A DNA stretch of 41,609 nt. It comes from Bacteroidia bacterium. Its GTDB lineage: Bacteria; Bacteroidota; Bacteroidia; B-17B0; Aurantibacillaceae. Shown piece after piece: positions 25,901 to 36,600 of the stretch (positions are counted from its first letter, which is position 1; each line of letters begins with the position of its first letter). Below the pieces are notes generated by a model that was not told the DNA's origin, made no database searches, and saw only the letters and a list, made by a program, of their open reading frames with translations. Both the position numbers and the translations under genes were made by a program. The stretch covers positions 1-41,609 of the forward strand of contig JAEUTQ010000025.1 in assembly GCA_016787445.1 (NCBI GenBank). Reading direction: 5' to 3'.

Positions 25901-27214
25901 CGCATCGTTGACGCAAACACAGGAATTACTTTAACAACAGGTAACGTTCCTTATGGTTCTGCATTATATATCAAGCCGGGTTCAAAAGTGAAGAAGGGTG
26001 ATTTATTATGCGATTGGGATCCATATAACGCTGTTATCGTTTCAGAATTTGGTGGTACAGTTGAGTACGAACACATCAAAGAAAATGTAACTTTCCGTGA
26101 AGAATCTGACGAGCAAACAGGCTTTAAAGAAAAAGTAATCATTGAAAGTAAAGACAAAACCATGAATCCGTTAATTAGAATCGTGGATAAAAAAGGTGAG
26201 TCTTTAAAAACATACAACATTCCGGTTGGAGCGCATATCGTTGTAAACGAAAAAGCGAAAATCGAACCAGGTCAGATTTTAGTTAAGATTCCTCGTGTTA
26301 CCGGTAAAACAGGTGATATCACCGGTGGTTTACCTCGTGTAACTGAATTATTCGAGGCTCGTAACCCAAGTAACCCTGCTGTAGTTTCTGAAATCGACGG
26401 TATCGTTACTTTCGGTAAAATTAAGCGTGGTAACCGTGAGGTAGTAGTAGAAGCTAAAACCGGCGAACAACGCCGTTACTTAGTGTCTTTATCTAAGCAT
26501 ATCTTAGTTCAGGAAAATGATTTCGTACGTGCTGGTGATCCATTATCAGACGGAGCGACTTCTCCTGGCGATATCTTAGCGATTAAAGGCCCTACTGCTG
26601 TTCAGGAATACTTAGTAAACGAAATCCAGGAGGTTTACCGTTTACAAGGTCAGAAATTGAACGACAAACATTTCGAAACTATCGTGCGTCAAATGATGCG
26701 TAAAGTTGAGATTGTTGATCCGGGTGATACTATTTTCTTAGAGCAACAAATTGTAAACAAAGTTGATTTCATGGAAGAAAACGACAATGTTTATGGTAAG
26801 AAAGTTGTAATGGATCCGGGTGATTCAGCTGAATTAAAACGCGGTCAGATTATCACTGCACGTAAATTACGTGACGAGAACTCTGTATTACGTCGTAAAG
26901 ATCAAAAATTAGTAGAAGCACGCGACGCTGTTCCTGCAACTGCTAATCCAATCTTACAAGGTATTACGCGCGCTTCATTACAAACTAACAGTTGGATTTC
27001 TGCGGCATCGTTCCAGGAAACAACAAAAGTGTTGAACGAAGCAGCTGTAAACGGAAAAGTAGATACTTTATTAGGATTAAAAGAAAACGTTATCGTTGGT
27101 CACCTAATTCCTGCAGGTACAGGTTTGCGCCACTACGAAAAATTAGTAGTTGGAAGCAAGGAAGAATACGAGCGTTTAATGGCTAGTAAAGAAGAAATCG
27201 AAGAAGAAGCATAG
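22919..27214 (+). CDS. rpoC: DNA-directed RNA polymerase subunit beta'
   Basis: The 1431-residue protein is full-length beta'. The N-terminal zinc site is [19 protein letters not shown] (about 66-88). The catalytic magnesium loop NADFDGDQM is at about 472-480. The second zinc site has [11 protein letters not shown] (about 895-905), and the trigger-loop region contains [20 protein letters not shown]. The C-terminus is acidic (EEIEEEA). With beta it forms the polymerase active centre. It ends the operon: a perfect terminator follows 21 bases after the stop, and no rpsL or fusA genes come next. Confidence 0.98.
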   Translation: MALRKDNKLKSNFSKITISLASPESILQRSSGEVLKPETINYRTYKPERDGLFCERIFGPVKDYECHCGKYKRIRYKGIICDRCGVEVTEKKVRRERMGHISLVVPVAHIWYFRSLPNKIGYILGLPTKKLDTIIYYERYVVINAGVAAANGVSYLDFLTEEEYLNIVDGLPKDNHLLDETDPNKFVAKMGAEAIQDLLSRLDLDSLSYELRHKASTETSQQRKNEALKRLQVIEAFRQANTHVVNKPEWMIVKIVPVIPPELRPLVPLDGGRFATSDLNDLYRRVIIRNNRLKRLIEIKAPDVILRNEKRMLQESVDSLFDNSRKSNAVKTESNRALKSLSDSLKGKQGRFRQNLLGKRVDYSARSVIVVGPELKLHECGLPKEMAAELFKPFIIRKMIERGIVKTVKSAKKIVDRKEPIVWDILENVLKGHPVMLNRAPTLHRLGIQAFQPKLIEGKAIQLHPLVCTAFNADFDGDQMAVHVPLGHAAILETQILMLASHNILNPSNGAPVAVPSQDMVLGLYYLTKSKRNLPNDKVKGEGKIFYSAEEVIIAYNEKQVDLHAQIKVKITNALEGDKLVEKLIETSVGRVIFNQVVPHEVGYINELLTKKSLRDIIGMVLKKTGMAKTAKFLDDIKELGFRTAFRGGLSFNLGDIQTPAEKAVIIKEAHEQVEEVMNNYNMGFITNNERYNQIIDIWTHTNSKVTKKVLDTLSSDKQGFNAVYMMLDSGARGSKEQIKQLSGMRGLMAKPQKAGATGAEIIENPVLSNFREGLSILEYFISTHGARKGLADTALKTADAGYLTRRLVDVAQDVIINEADCGTLRGLTMSALKNNDDVVETLYDRILGRVAVNDVYHPTTGELIVQGGELITEDVGAAIEKSPIESVEIRSVLTCESKSGVCAKCYGRNLANGRLVQLGEAVGVIAAQSIGEPGTQLTLRTFHVGGTASNIAASSSLIAKHDGIVEIDELRTVESVNTDGAKVNTVIGRSTELRIVDANTGITLTTGNVPYGSALYIKPGSKVKKGDLLCDWDPYNAVIVSEFGGTVEYEHIKENVTFREESDEQTGFKEKVIIESKDKTMNPLIRIVDKKGESLKTYNIPVGAHIVVNEKAKIEPGQILVKIPRVTGKTGDITGGLPRVTELFEARNPSNPAVVSEIDGIVTFGKIKRGNREVVVEAKTGEQRRYLVSLSKHILVQENDFVRAGDPLSDGATSPGDILAIKGPTAVQEYLVNEIQEVYRLQGQKLNDKHFETIVRQMMRKVEIVDPGDTIFLEQQIVNKVDFMEENDNVYGKKVVMDPGDSAELKRGQIITARKLRDENSVLRRKDQKLVEARDAVPATANPILQGITRASLQTNSWISAASFQETTKVLNEAAVNGKVDTLLGLKENVIVGHLIPAGTGLRHYEKLVVGSKEEYERLMASKEEIEEEA

Positions 27215-27230
27215 TCTTACTCTCTAAACT

Positions 27231-27258
27231 AAAAAGCCCCGCAATTGCGGGGCTTTTT
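27231..27258 (+). terminator. rho-independent terminator of the rpoBC operon
   Basis: A perfect palindrome GCCCCGCAATTGCGGGGC (27236-27253) is flanked by five A and five T, giving a strong terminator immediately after rpoC. The A/T flanks make it able to act on both strands. Confidence 0.95.
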
Positions 27259-27296
27259 GTTTTATATACGTGTACCGAAGCTGTTTTTAAGCGCAT

Positions 27297-27319
27297 AAAA
27301 AAGCCCGAATAAATCGGGC
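27297..27319 (-). terminator. terminator of the bacilliredoxin gene
   Basis: On the minus strand GCCCGA pairs with TCGGGC around a five-base loop and is followed by six T. It lies 22 bases beyond the bacilliredoxin stop. The same six-base stem recurs in the terminator at 38023-38040. Confidence 0.85.
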
Positions 27320-27340
27320 CAAAGAAAAAGTGATTATTGA

Positions 27341-27751
27341 TTAACAATATTCGTCGTAAACCATTTTTAAATGGTCGGCAATCATTTGTGCAGTGCGGCC
27401 TTCAATGTTGTGACGCTCTACGAAATGAACTAATTCACCGTTCTTGAATAATGCAATACAAGGTGATGATGGAGGATAAGGTGCAAAATGCTTACGCGCC
27501 TGAACCACTGCATCGGTGTCAAATCCAGCAAATACAGTTGTGAGTTTTGATGGTTTTTTTGCGTTTGCAAGACTTAACTTCACACCCGGACGAGCGGCGC
27601 CTGCGGCACATCCGCACACAGAATTTACAACTACTAAAACTGTTCCTTCTTGCTTTAAGGATTTATCTACGTTTTCCGGGGTTAATAATTCTTCAAATCC
27701 AACAGAGGTTAACTCTGCTTTCATTGGTTTAACTAATGCTTCTGGATACAT
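27341..27751 (-). CDS. BrxA/BrxB-family bacilliredoxin
   Basis: The 136-residue protein starts MYPEALVKPMKAELTSVGF, the signature of the YphP/YqiW family. It contains the CGC redox motif (Cys46-Gly-Cys48) in NSVCGCAAGAARPG. The thioredoxin-like fold continues with FAPYPPSSPCIALFKNGELVHFVERH. In Bacillus these proteins remove bacillithiol from mixed disulfides. Many Bacteroidota also appear to make bacillithiol, so the same role is likely, but no bacillithiol genes are in the window. It is a single gene with its own promoter element and terminator, wedged between rpoC and a divergent T9SS cargo gene. Confidence 0.93.
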   Translation of the reverse strand: MYPEALVKPMKAELTSVGFEELLTPENVDKSLKQEGTVLVVVNSVCGCAAGAARPGVKLSLANAKKPSKLTTVFAGFDTDAVVQARKHFAPYPPSSPCIALFKNGELVHFVERHNIEGRTAQMIADHLKMVYDEYC

Positions 27752-27782
27752 ATTATAATGGATTAAATTTAGATTAATACTA

Positions 27783-27790
27783 CAAAGCTA
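27783..27790 (-). promoter_or_regulatory. candidate -7 element (TAnnTTTG) for the bacilliredoxin gene
   Basis: The minus strand reads TAGCTTTG, matching TAnnTTTG, 31 bases before the start codon. There is no TTG at the expected -33 place. It sits 42 bases from the oppositely directed element for the T9SS cargo gene. Confidence 0.45.
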
Positions 27791-27832
27791 CAGCATTTAA
27801 ATATCTGTAGATGTTAATTCTTAATAATTATT

Positions 27833-27840
27833 TATATTTG
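27833..27840 (+). promoter_or_regulatory. candidate -7 element (TAnnTTTG) for the SBBP T9SS cargo gene
   Basis: TATATTTG matches the Bacteroidota -7 consensus and lies 35 bases before the ATG at 27876. The -33 TTG is not clear. It would drive the cargo gene and the fatty acid hydroxylase downstream. Confidence 0.5.
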
Positions 27841-27875
27841 ATATAGAAGTTGCTTTTGGCAATGTTTCTTGTTTC

Positions 27876-29558
27876 ATGCTCAAAAAAGTATTCATACTGT
27901 TTTTTTTGACTGGCTTACTAAGCTCGTCTTTTTCTCAGCCATGCCTTAATTACTCTACTTTTTTTGGAAAATTACAACACGATGAGGTAAGAGGCGTGTG
28001 TACTGACCCGCAAAAAAACGTGTATGTAATAGGTAATACTTACAATACGGATTTACCGGTTACACCCGGAGCTTTTCAAATTGCGGCAAAAGGTAATTAT
28101 GAGGCTTTTTTGGCAAAGTTTGATTCTTGCGGAAGTTTGATTTGGTGTACCTATTTAGGAACTTCAAATTTCGATAGCGGCGAAAAAATAACCTATAGTA
28201 AAGATAATACCATTGTGTTTTGTGGCTATACCGATGGAACTGATTTAAGCACAACGCCAGGATGTTTTCAGTCAGCAAACAATGGAAGTTACGATTGTTT
28301 TTTAGGGAAATTTTCACTCTCCGGTAATCCTGTTTGGTTAACTTATTTTGGAGTTGGACAAGGTGATTTTTCGTTTGATGTGATAACTGATTCATTAAGT
28401 AATATTATCATAGGAGGAACGAGTACAAGTAATGCTCTTTATACAACTACAAATTCGTTTCAGCAGTTTCAGGCGGGGGGCACTGATGCTTTTATTGCAC
28501 GATTTAATAAGAATGGAAATTTAAAATTCAGTACATTTTACGGAGGTTCCGGAGCTGAAGATATTCACGCCCTTGCTACTGATAAAAACTGCAATATTAT
28601 TGGAGTAGGAGGTTCTTTCAGTTTTAATTTAAATACAAGTCCGGGTTGTTATCAGCCTGTAACAAATGGTGGGATGGAAGTATATGTTTTGAAATTGGAT
28701 TCAAGCGGACAACGGATTTTTTCTACGTATATTGGTGATGCAGGAACTGATGATGCCTACGGAGTAGCTACAGACAATAATAATTTCATTTATATCAGTG
28801 GGCATACAAATAGCGCTGCATTTTACACGTCGCCGGGCGCTTATCAACCGGTAAAATCTGGACAAAACGATTGTTACTGTTTAAGTTTATCACCAACCGG
28901 CGCTATGCAATGGAGTACTTTTTTAGGAGGATCTTCAAATGATTTTTTAACACGTATGCATATCAACAACAATAAGGAATTAGTGATTTTATTAAATACA
29001 CAAAGCACTAATTTCCCAATGCTGGGAGTGGGTAATACAACGCTAAATAGCGGAAGCGGGGATGCAGCAGTAATAAAACTTACTACAACAGGAATTCCAT
29101 TTTGGTCAACTTATGTGGGTGGTACATCAGCGGAAACTCCGCATGATATTGCTTCGTTTAGTAAAGACAAAATTGTTTTAGCGGGCTCAACCAGCAGTGC
29201 TGATTATCCTGTTTCGTCAACGCCATATCAAAACACATTTAACGGAACGGAGGATGCATTTATTACTTGCAAAACAGTGGGAAGTATCAATACCGGGTTT
29301 GGTTTTTATTCGGAATTAAGCAGTTGTTTTGGGTTCACTTCCTATAATTATGAATCAGATTTATTGTTGTATAAATCAAATTGTAACGAGCAGTTTAAGT
29401 ATGAAATTTATGATATCACTGGAAAGCAATTAAAAAGTGGTGAGATTTTCATGCAAAAAAACATTGATGTTTCGGAATTGTCTTCTGGTTTGTATGTTAT
29501 AAAGGTCACGAATCATAACGGTCGGCAAACACAGAAATTTAAATTTATAGTAGAGTAA
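27876..29558 (+). CDS. T9SS type A cargo with seven SBBP propeller repeats
   Basis: The 560-residue protein has a signal peptide (MLKKVFILFFLTGLLSSSFSQ). Seven repeats of about 55-60 residues follow, each opening with a YxGG-like turn such as STFFGK, CTYLGT, LTYFGV, STFYGG, STYIGD, STFLGG and STYVGG. Each also has a TDxxxNIYIxGxT-like strand and a PGAFQ-like turn. This is the SBBP propeller family, and seven copies fit one seven-bladed propeller. The C-terminus (YEIYDITGKQLKSGE...LSSGLYVIKVTNHNGRQ) is a type A T9SS sorting domain, so the protein is probably a surface or released protein. The ligand is unknown. The membrane hydroxylase gene begins 6 bases after its stop, in the same reading frame. 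Confidence 0.88.
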   Translation: MLKKVFILFFLTGLLSSSFSQPCLNYSTFFGKLQHDEVRGVCTDPQKNVYVIGNTYNTDLPVTPGAFQIAAKGNYEAFLAKFDSCGSLIWCTYLGTSNFDSGEKITYSKDNTIVFCGYTDGTDLSTTPGCFQSANNGSYDCFLGKFSLSGNPVWLTYFGVGQGDFSFDVITDSLSNIIIGGTSTSNALYTTTNSFQQFQAGGTDAFIARFNKNGNLKFSTFYGGSGAEDIHALATDKNCNIIGVGGSFSFNLNTSPGCYQPVTNGGMEVYVLKLDSSGQRIFSTYIGDAGTDDAYGVATDNNNFIYISGHTNSAAFYTSPGAYQPVKSGQNDCYCLSLSPTGAMQWSTFLGGSSNDFLTRMHINNNKELVILLNTQSTNFPMLGVGNTTLNSGSGDAAVIKLTTTGIPFWSTYVGGTSAETPHDIASFSKDKIVLAGSTSSADYPVSSTPYQNTFNGTEDAFITCKTVGSINTGFGFYSELSSCFGFTSYNYESDLLLYKSNCNEQFKYEIYDITGKQLKSGEIFMQKNIDVSELSSGLYVIKVTNHNGRQTQKFKFIVE

Positions 29559-29564
29559 ATTTAT

Positions 29565-30479
29565 TTGGCACTTTTTAATGAGATAGCTACAACTTTCGTT
29601 GAACAAACAAAACTTGTTTACAACTACACTATTCATCAGTTAAAAAATCCGGCCTTTGATAATGTTTATTATTGTGTGCTCATAGCCTATTCGCTTTGTT
29701 TTTTTCTAGAAATTATATTGCCAAAACAAAGGAAGCATGGTGTTTTGAGCCGAAAGGGCTTTTGGTTAGACACTTTTTATGTATTATTTAATGATGTCAT
29801 AATTTACATCATTGGTTTATTTGGTTTATGTGCAGTAACCGAATTGCTTTTATTTAAAGTCCTCGCTTTGTTTGATATTCATTCATTAAAAGTGGTTGAC
29901 ATTACAACTTGGAATCCGATCCTGCAGGTTTTCATAATGTTTTTGTTTCAGGATTTTATGGAGTACTGGGCGCATTTTCTATTACATAAATTTGATTTTC
30001 TATGGGCATTTCACAAAATACATCATGCACAAGAAGAGTTGGGTGCCGGTTCAACCAGACATTTTCATTTTGTAGAAATGTTTGTTTTCAAACCATTAAT
30101 TTATATCCCGTTCGCTATGGTAGGTTATTCGGTAGCCGATTATTTTTTATTTCAAATTACTGTGCAAAACGTTTGGGGATTTTTCACGCATATGAATGTG
30201 AAAATAAATTGGGGCTTTTTGAATTATATAATTAATACTCCGGAAACACATATGTGGCATCATGCAAAAAATATCCCGCGTGAACATGGTGTTAATTATG
30301 CCAGCATATTGAACATGTGGGATTTATTGTTCGGTTATTTTTACTTGCCAAAGGATAAGAAGCCAGTTTTAGGAATTCCTGATCAAAAAAGTATTCCAAA
30401 CTCATTTATAGGACAAACTCTTTATCCTTTTAGGTTTCTTATGTCCAAAAAGGGGGGTGCCCCTCAAAACACGAAGTAA
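29565..30479 (+). CDS. fatty acid hydroxylase / sterol desaturase family membrane protein
   Basis: The 304-residue protein carries the histidine boxes of the di-iron membrane hydroxylases: HFLLH (137-141), HKIHH (150-154) and HMWHH (229-233), with further histidines at RHFHF. Hydrophobic segments lie at about 33-52, 72-95 and 118-140. These enzymes hydroxylate or desaturate lipid chains, sterols or carotenoids in the membrane; the substrate here is unknown. No ATG is available: the in-frame stop of the preceding gene is 6 bases upstream, so TTG at 29565 is the only common start codon before the conserved part. The tight spacing suggests translational coupling to the T9SS cargo gene. Confidence 0.88.
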   Translation: MALFNEIATTFVEQTKLVYNYTIHQLKNPAFDNVYYCVLIAYSLCFFLEIILPKQRKHGVLSRKGFWLDTFYVLFNDVIIYIIGLFGLCAVTELLLFKVLALFDIHSLKVVDITTWNPILQVFIMFLFQDFMEYWAHFLLHKFDFLWAFHKIHHAQEELGAGSTRHFHFVEMFVFKPLIYIPFAMVGYSVADYFLFQITVQNVWGFFTHMNVKINWGFLNYIINTPETHMWHHAKNIPREHGVNYASILNMWDLLFGYFYLPKDKKPVLGIPDQKSIPNSFIGQTLYPFRFLMSKKGGAPQNTK

Positions 30480-30591
30480 GGGTATTTAATCAGCCCTATT
30501 TTATCAACATTTACTAAACATTTCTTTATTCTTAAAATACTGAATGAGTGAATGATGGGCTAAAATTAGCGAGTATCTTCCTCAGCTCAGT

Positions 30592-30599
30592 TAATTTTG
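30592..30599 (+). promoter_or_regulatory. candidate -7 element (TAnnTTTG) for the SprB-repeat gene
   Basis: TAATTTTG matches the Bacteroidota -7 consensus and lies 35 bases before the ATG at 30635. It is downstream of the alternative GTG at 30548, which therefore would be outside the transcript. No clear -33 TTG is seen. Confidence 0.45.
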
Positions 30600-30634
30600 C
30601 CATCTTGCATACATCAATATTGATTATCAACCCC

Positions 30635-33600
30635 ATGAGAAAAATTTTTTATTTCAGTTTAGCTTTAGTTTTATCATTCGTCGTTTCAAAATCTTCATTC
30701 GCCAGTCATGGTATGGCTTTAGTGAATCCTTCATTTACAGTTGGTGCAACGGCTTTAACTTTTACGGCAAGTTCCAATGCCGCTACTTGTGGTGGTGGTC
30801 CTTATTGGCTGCAAGTGGAGTTACGTTGTACAGCAGGTCAGTTAACCGGTACACCTCCTGCAACCATGCAAACAAACTTATTAAACTGGGCAGGCCCGGG
30901 TGTTACCTATGCTAACTTTCCATGGTATAATGCATTATTAAATGTTCCTAATTACAACATAGCAAGTTCATGGCCTGATCAGTGTACAACAGAACCTTAT
31001 CATCCGGTAACCATTCCTTATACTGGTTTGTGTCCGGGACAAACTTATTTTTTCTCTGCGCGTGAGTGGGTTTCCGGTACTAATACTGTTGGTCCGTGGA
31101 CAACGCCTTCTTCTTTTGTTGTTCCTGGTGTTTTTGTTCCGTTAAACTTTAACGTAGTTGCGAGTCCAACATTGTTCTGTTCTCCTGGTTGTTCAACATT
31201 AAGTGTAAATAGTATTGCCGGTGGTTGTGGAGCAGGTGCAAGTGTGCTTTGGTCACCTGGAGGTTCAACATTAAACTCAGTTGTCGTCTGTCCGGGTGCA
31301 ACTACAACTTATTCGGCAACTGTTAATACACCTTGTAATACATTAACAAAAACTGTTCAAGTGACAGTGGTGCCGGCCGTTAGTGCCGCGTTTACACCTG
31401 TTAACTCTACTGGATGTACGGGTGTTCCAGTAAACTTTAATCACACAGGTACAGCCGGGGTGTCTCATACATGGGCTGCTACACCTGCCGCCGGTGTTAC
31501 GGTCACAACGGTCAACTCAGCTAATCCTTCTATGACTTTTGCTAATGCTGGTGTTTATACTATTTCGCATACAGTTGCCATTGGAAGTTGTACCAATGTC
31601 GTCACAACTAATATAACTATTGGTGCTATAAATCCTGCATTTACAGTTCCTACAGGTACACAATGTTTACAAGGAAATAGTTTTAATTTCAACGCGACCA
31701 CAGCAGCGGGTACGCACACATATGCTTTTAATCCTGCCGCAGGCGCGCCGCCAACTGGATTTACCGCTAACTATGGTCCGGCTGTTTTCACAACACCAGG
31801 TACTTATACAGTAACACATACTATTAATAATGGAGGTTGTGTTGGAACAGCAACACGAGTCGTTGTGGTTAACCCACAACCTACAGGTGTACTTACGCCT
31901 AGTAATGCAACTTGCGGTTTAAATAATGGAAGTATCGTTATTACAAATACGAGTGGAGCAGGACAAACCGTGACGGGTTTTTCAGTGAATGGTACTGCAA
32001 TTCCAACTCAAACAGCAACAGGATTGGGTGCAGGAAACTATAATGTTACTATGGTAAACAACTTTGGTTGTACAGTAACTCTTACTACTACTATAATCAA
32101 TTCACCTGTAATAACCGCATTAGCTACAACGTCAATAAATCCAACATGCGGTAATAATAATGGAAGTATTACATTAGGTGGAGTTACCGGTGGTACTCCA
32201 ACTTTCTCTTATAATGTAAATGGTGGAGCCTATTCTACATCACCTCCATTAACAAACCTTGGTTCCGGAACATACACTATTGGTGTAATAGACAGTAAGG
32301 GTTGTACTTTCGTTAAGACTGTTGTACTTGCTAATGCTGCCGGTCCAACTGCAATCACATTAACTACTTCTCCTGCTACTTGTTTAGGTACTGCCGGAAG
32401 TATGTCAATTACCGGTGTTACCGGAGGTTCTCCTGCTTATACCTTCTCAGTAAACGGTGTAAGTACAGGAAGTGTAACCGGAGCTTTAACTGCCGGTACG
32501 CATACAGTATTAGTACGTGATTTAAATGGTTGTACATTCCAAACTACATTTAACATTGGCACAGTAACCGGTCCAACTGCAGGAACTGTTGTTACAACCA
32601 ATGCGGCTTGCGGTAATGCTAATGGTAGTGCTACAGTTACAGCAGTAACAGGAGGTTTAGCTCCGTATCAATATTCATTTAATGGTGGTCCGTTCAGCAC
32701 AAATAATTTTGTTGGAAGTTTAACGGCGGGTTCATACACAGTAATAGTACGAGACGCTAACAGTTGTACTGTTGCTATCAATTATGTTGTAGGTAATACC
32801 GGAAGTCCTGTTTCTAACATAGCAGGCCAAACAAACGTATCATGTTTTGGAGGCACCAATGGAACATTTACAGTTAATACAGCCGGCGGTACTCCGGGAT
32901 ATAGTTATACTTTAACTCCTGGTAACATTACAAGTGGTACCGGTGTTTATACTAACCTAGCTCAGGGCGCTTACGTTGTAAATGTGAAAGATGCTGCAGG
33001 ATGTGTGACGACCGTTAGTGTCAATATTACTCAACCTACTGCACTTACATTAACATTAGCATCTGTACCACCTTTATGTAGTGGAGGATCTAACGGATCA
33101 ATTACAGGAACTGGTGGAGGTGGAACGAGTCCGTATCAGTTTTCACTGAATGGCGGACCATTCCAAGTTGGTAATACATTTACTGGAGTTTCTTCAGGGG
33201 TTTATAACGTAACCATTCGAGATAATAATAACTGTACATTAACTCAATCAGTACAGGTAACACAACCATCAGGTATGACTTTAACTGTTAACAGTAGTAA
33301 TGCAAACTGTACAGCAGCAAACGGTACAGCTTCTGTTTCTGTATCTGGTGGTAGTCCGGCTTATACTTACAACTGGTCAAGCGGTGGAGGAACTGCAGCG
33401 CAAACCAATCCGTTAGTGGCAGGAACATATACAGTAACAGTTACTGATGTTAATTCTTGTACAGCAACTGCAGTTGCAGTTATTAACTCTACACCTGGTG
33501 GAACAGCTGTAATTTCAGGAAGTGTTAATCCAAGTTGTAACGGATTTACTAATGGTAGTATGACAGCAGGATTCACAGGCGCAATGTCTGCACCAATCAG

Positions 33601-36600
33601 CTACAGTTGGAGTAACGGTCAGAATACACAGACAGCAACTGGATTAGGTGCCGGAACTTATACCGTTACCTTAACGGATGCTTTTGGATGTACTTCATCA
33701 GTAGCCGGCACATTATCAGAGCCTGGTGCTTTAGATATCATGACAGGAACTGTGGCAGTAAGTTGTTTTAACGGATCGAATGGATCAGCTACTGCAATCT
33801 ATAACGGTGGAGGTACACCTCCTTTAACATATTTATGGGCTCCGGGTGGAGCAACTACAGCAACTTCATCTAATTTACCGGCAGGTGTTTATACTGTAAC
33901 TGTAACCGATTCTAAAGGTTGTACGGCTGTAGCATCTGCAACTGTAACTCAACCAACATCTGTAACTGTTACTTCAACTGTAACTGCAGCAAATTGCGGA
34001 CAAGCGAATGGTTCGGCTACCGTTTCAGCAACTGGTGGAACACCGGCATATTCGTATACATGGAGTACTTCAGCCACCGGATCTACTCTTGGTGGTGTTG
34101 TTGCAGGAACGTATACAATTACTGTTGCTGATGCTGCCGGTTGTATCACTACTGCAGCAGCAACTATTCCGAATACTTCCGGACCAACGATTTCATTAGC
34201 GACTCAAACTAATGTTAGTTGCTTTGGTGGAAATAATGGTATTGCAACCACTACAGTTACCGGTGGAGCAACTCCATACATTTATTTATGGAGTAATGGG
34301 CAAGTAACAGGTACTGCTACGAACTTACAGGCAGGTGTATATACTGCCACTGTTACAGATAATAACGGTTGTATTTCATCAACAAGTGTTACGATTACTC
34401 AACCTCCTGCTTTAACTGTTACCGCTTCAGGTACAAATCCATTATGTTTTAATGCGACCAATGGTACAGCTAACGCCGGTGTATTAGGAGGAACGGCAGG
34501 TTATAATTATGCATGGGTTCCTTCAGGATCTACAGTGTCTAATCCAACAGGATTAGGTCCGGGTAATCATATTGTAACCGTTACTGATGCTAACGGTTGT
34601 ATTGCCACGGCTTCTGTAAGTTTAATTAATCCGGCTCAAATGAGCGCAGCTGTTACCGGTACAAACGTAACTTGTTTCGGTGCTTGTAATGGTATGGCTA
34701 ATGCAACAACATCAAATGCAATTGGTGCGGTTGTTTATTTCTGGACCGGTGGACCTGCTCCATTAACGACACAAAACATTACAAATCTTTGTCCTGGTAC
34801 ATATAGCATGGTTGCAACCGACTTAAATGGTTGTACAGCTTCTGCTTCAGTTATTATCACACAACCAACACAATTAACGGCGAGCATTACCGGAATTGGT
34901 AATGCAAGTTGTGCCGGTTATAACGATGGTTTTGCAACTGTAGCACCTGCCGGCGGAACTCCTGCTTATACTTATAGTTGGTTACCAATAGGAGGTAGCG
35001 GTTCTACAGCGAACAATTTAACTGCCGGAACTTATACGGCTGTTATTACAGATGCAATGGGTTGTACTGCTAATGCAATTGCAACTGTAACACAACCTGC
35101 AGCATTGCAATCTACTTTAACAACTGCTAACGTAACTTGTAACGGATTAAACAATGGTACAGGTAACGTTGCTTATAGCGGTGGTACTGGTCCATATACC
35201 TTCTTATGGTTACCTACACTTAATAATACTTCAACTGTAAATAATTTACCTCCGGGTACTCACACCATTCAAATAACAGATAACTTAGGTTGTATCACAA
35301 CTCAAACAGCGTTGATTACGCAACCTGCTGCTTTAACAGCAGTGGTTAGTGCAAGTAATTCAAATTGTACACAAGCTAATGGTAATGCTTGTGTTGTTGC
35401 CGGTGGTGGTGCAGGAGGTTATACTTATCAATGGACAGGTAATCCTTTATTTACAAATTCATGTATCAATAACGTTGTTGCAGGTTCATATACCGTAACT
35501 GTAACTGATGCTAACGGATGTACCGCTTCGGGCGTCGCTTTAATTAATGATATCGCAGGCCCTTCTGTGGTTGTTACTGCAACTACACCTGTTTCTTGTT
35601 TTGGAGGAAGCAATGGTTCTGCTAACGTAAGTATTTCAGGCGGTGTAGGTACTATTAGTATATTATGGTCGCATTTAGCACAAACAGTGGCTAACGTAAA
35701 TAATTTACCTGCGGGCTTCCACTCAATAACTATTACCGATGGTGCAGGATGTGTTGCTTCAGCATCTGTTAATATTACACAGCCTACATTATTAGTGAGC
35801 GCAATTTCCAATGTAACCATGGTAACCTGTTCCGGTGCTAATAACGGAACTGCTACAATGTTAGTTAATGGAGGTACTCCTGCATATACTTATACTTGGA
35901 CACCAAGTTCTCAAAGTTCATCAGTTGCGGTAAGCATGGGTCCTGGTATTTACACATGTGCTGTTAGCGACGCTAATGGTTGTACAACTTCACAAACAGT
36001 AAATATTTCTCAACCAAATCCATTACAAATAAGCAGCTTCTCTGTAACTAATTTAAGTTGCTTTAATAATAATTCAGGTCAAGTTAATACAACAATAATT
36101 GGTGGATCTCCTGCTTATTCTATCACATGGAGTCCGGCACAACCTGCTAATCCGATTATTACTAATTTACCTGCAGGTACTTATAGTTTAACAGTGACTG
36201 ATACTAAGTCTTGTTCAGTGAGTGGTGTGTATATTGTAACACAACCAACGCAGTTAACATCTGCTGCAACAGCTACTCCTGCAACTTGTGGAAACGCAAA
36301 TGGTAGCGCAACTGTTACAGTGAATGGCGGTACACCTGGTTATAATTATAACTGGAATACTCCGACTCCTCAAAATACTTCAGTTGCTACCGGTATGGCG
36401 TCTAATACATGGAGTTGTATTATTACAGATGCTAATGGTTGTATCATTACGCAATCAGTAACTGTACCTAACGCGCCAGGACCTGTATTAGCGGCAATGA
36501 ACTATACAGCTCCATTGTGTTTTGGTCAGCAAAACGGTGCTATGTCTATTACCTTTACTTCAGGCACAGCTCCATATACATTCAATTGGAATAACCCTTC

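Noticed and set aside
30548..30634. GTG start 29 codons upstream of the SprB-repeat protein
   Set aside because: It lies upstream of the TAATTTTG element and would bury the signal peptide behind an unconvincing extension.
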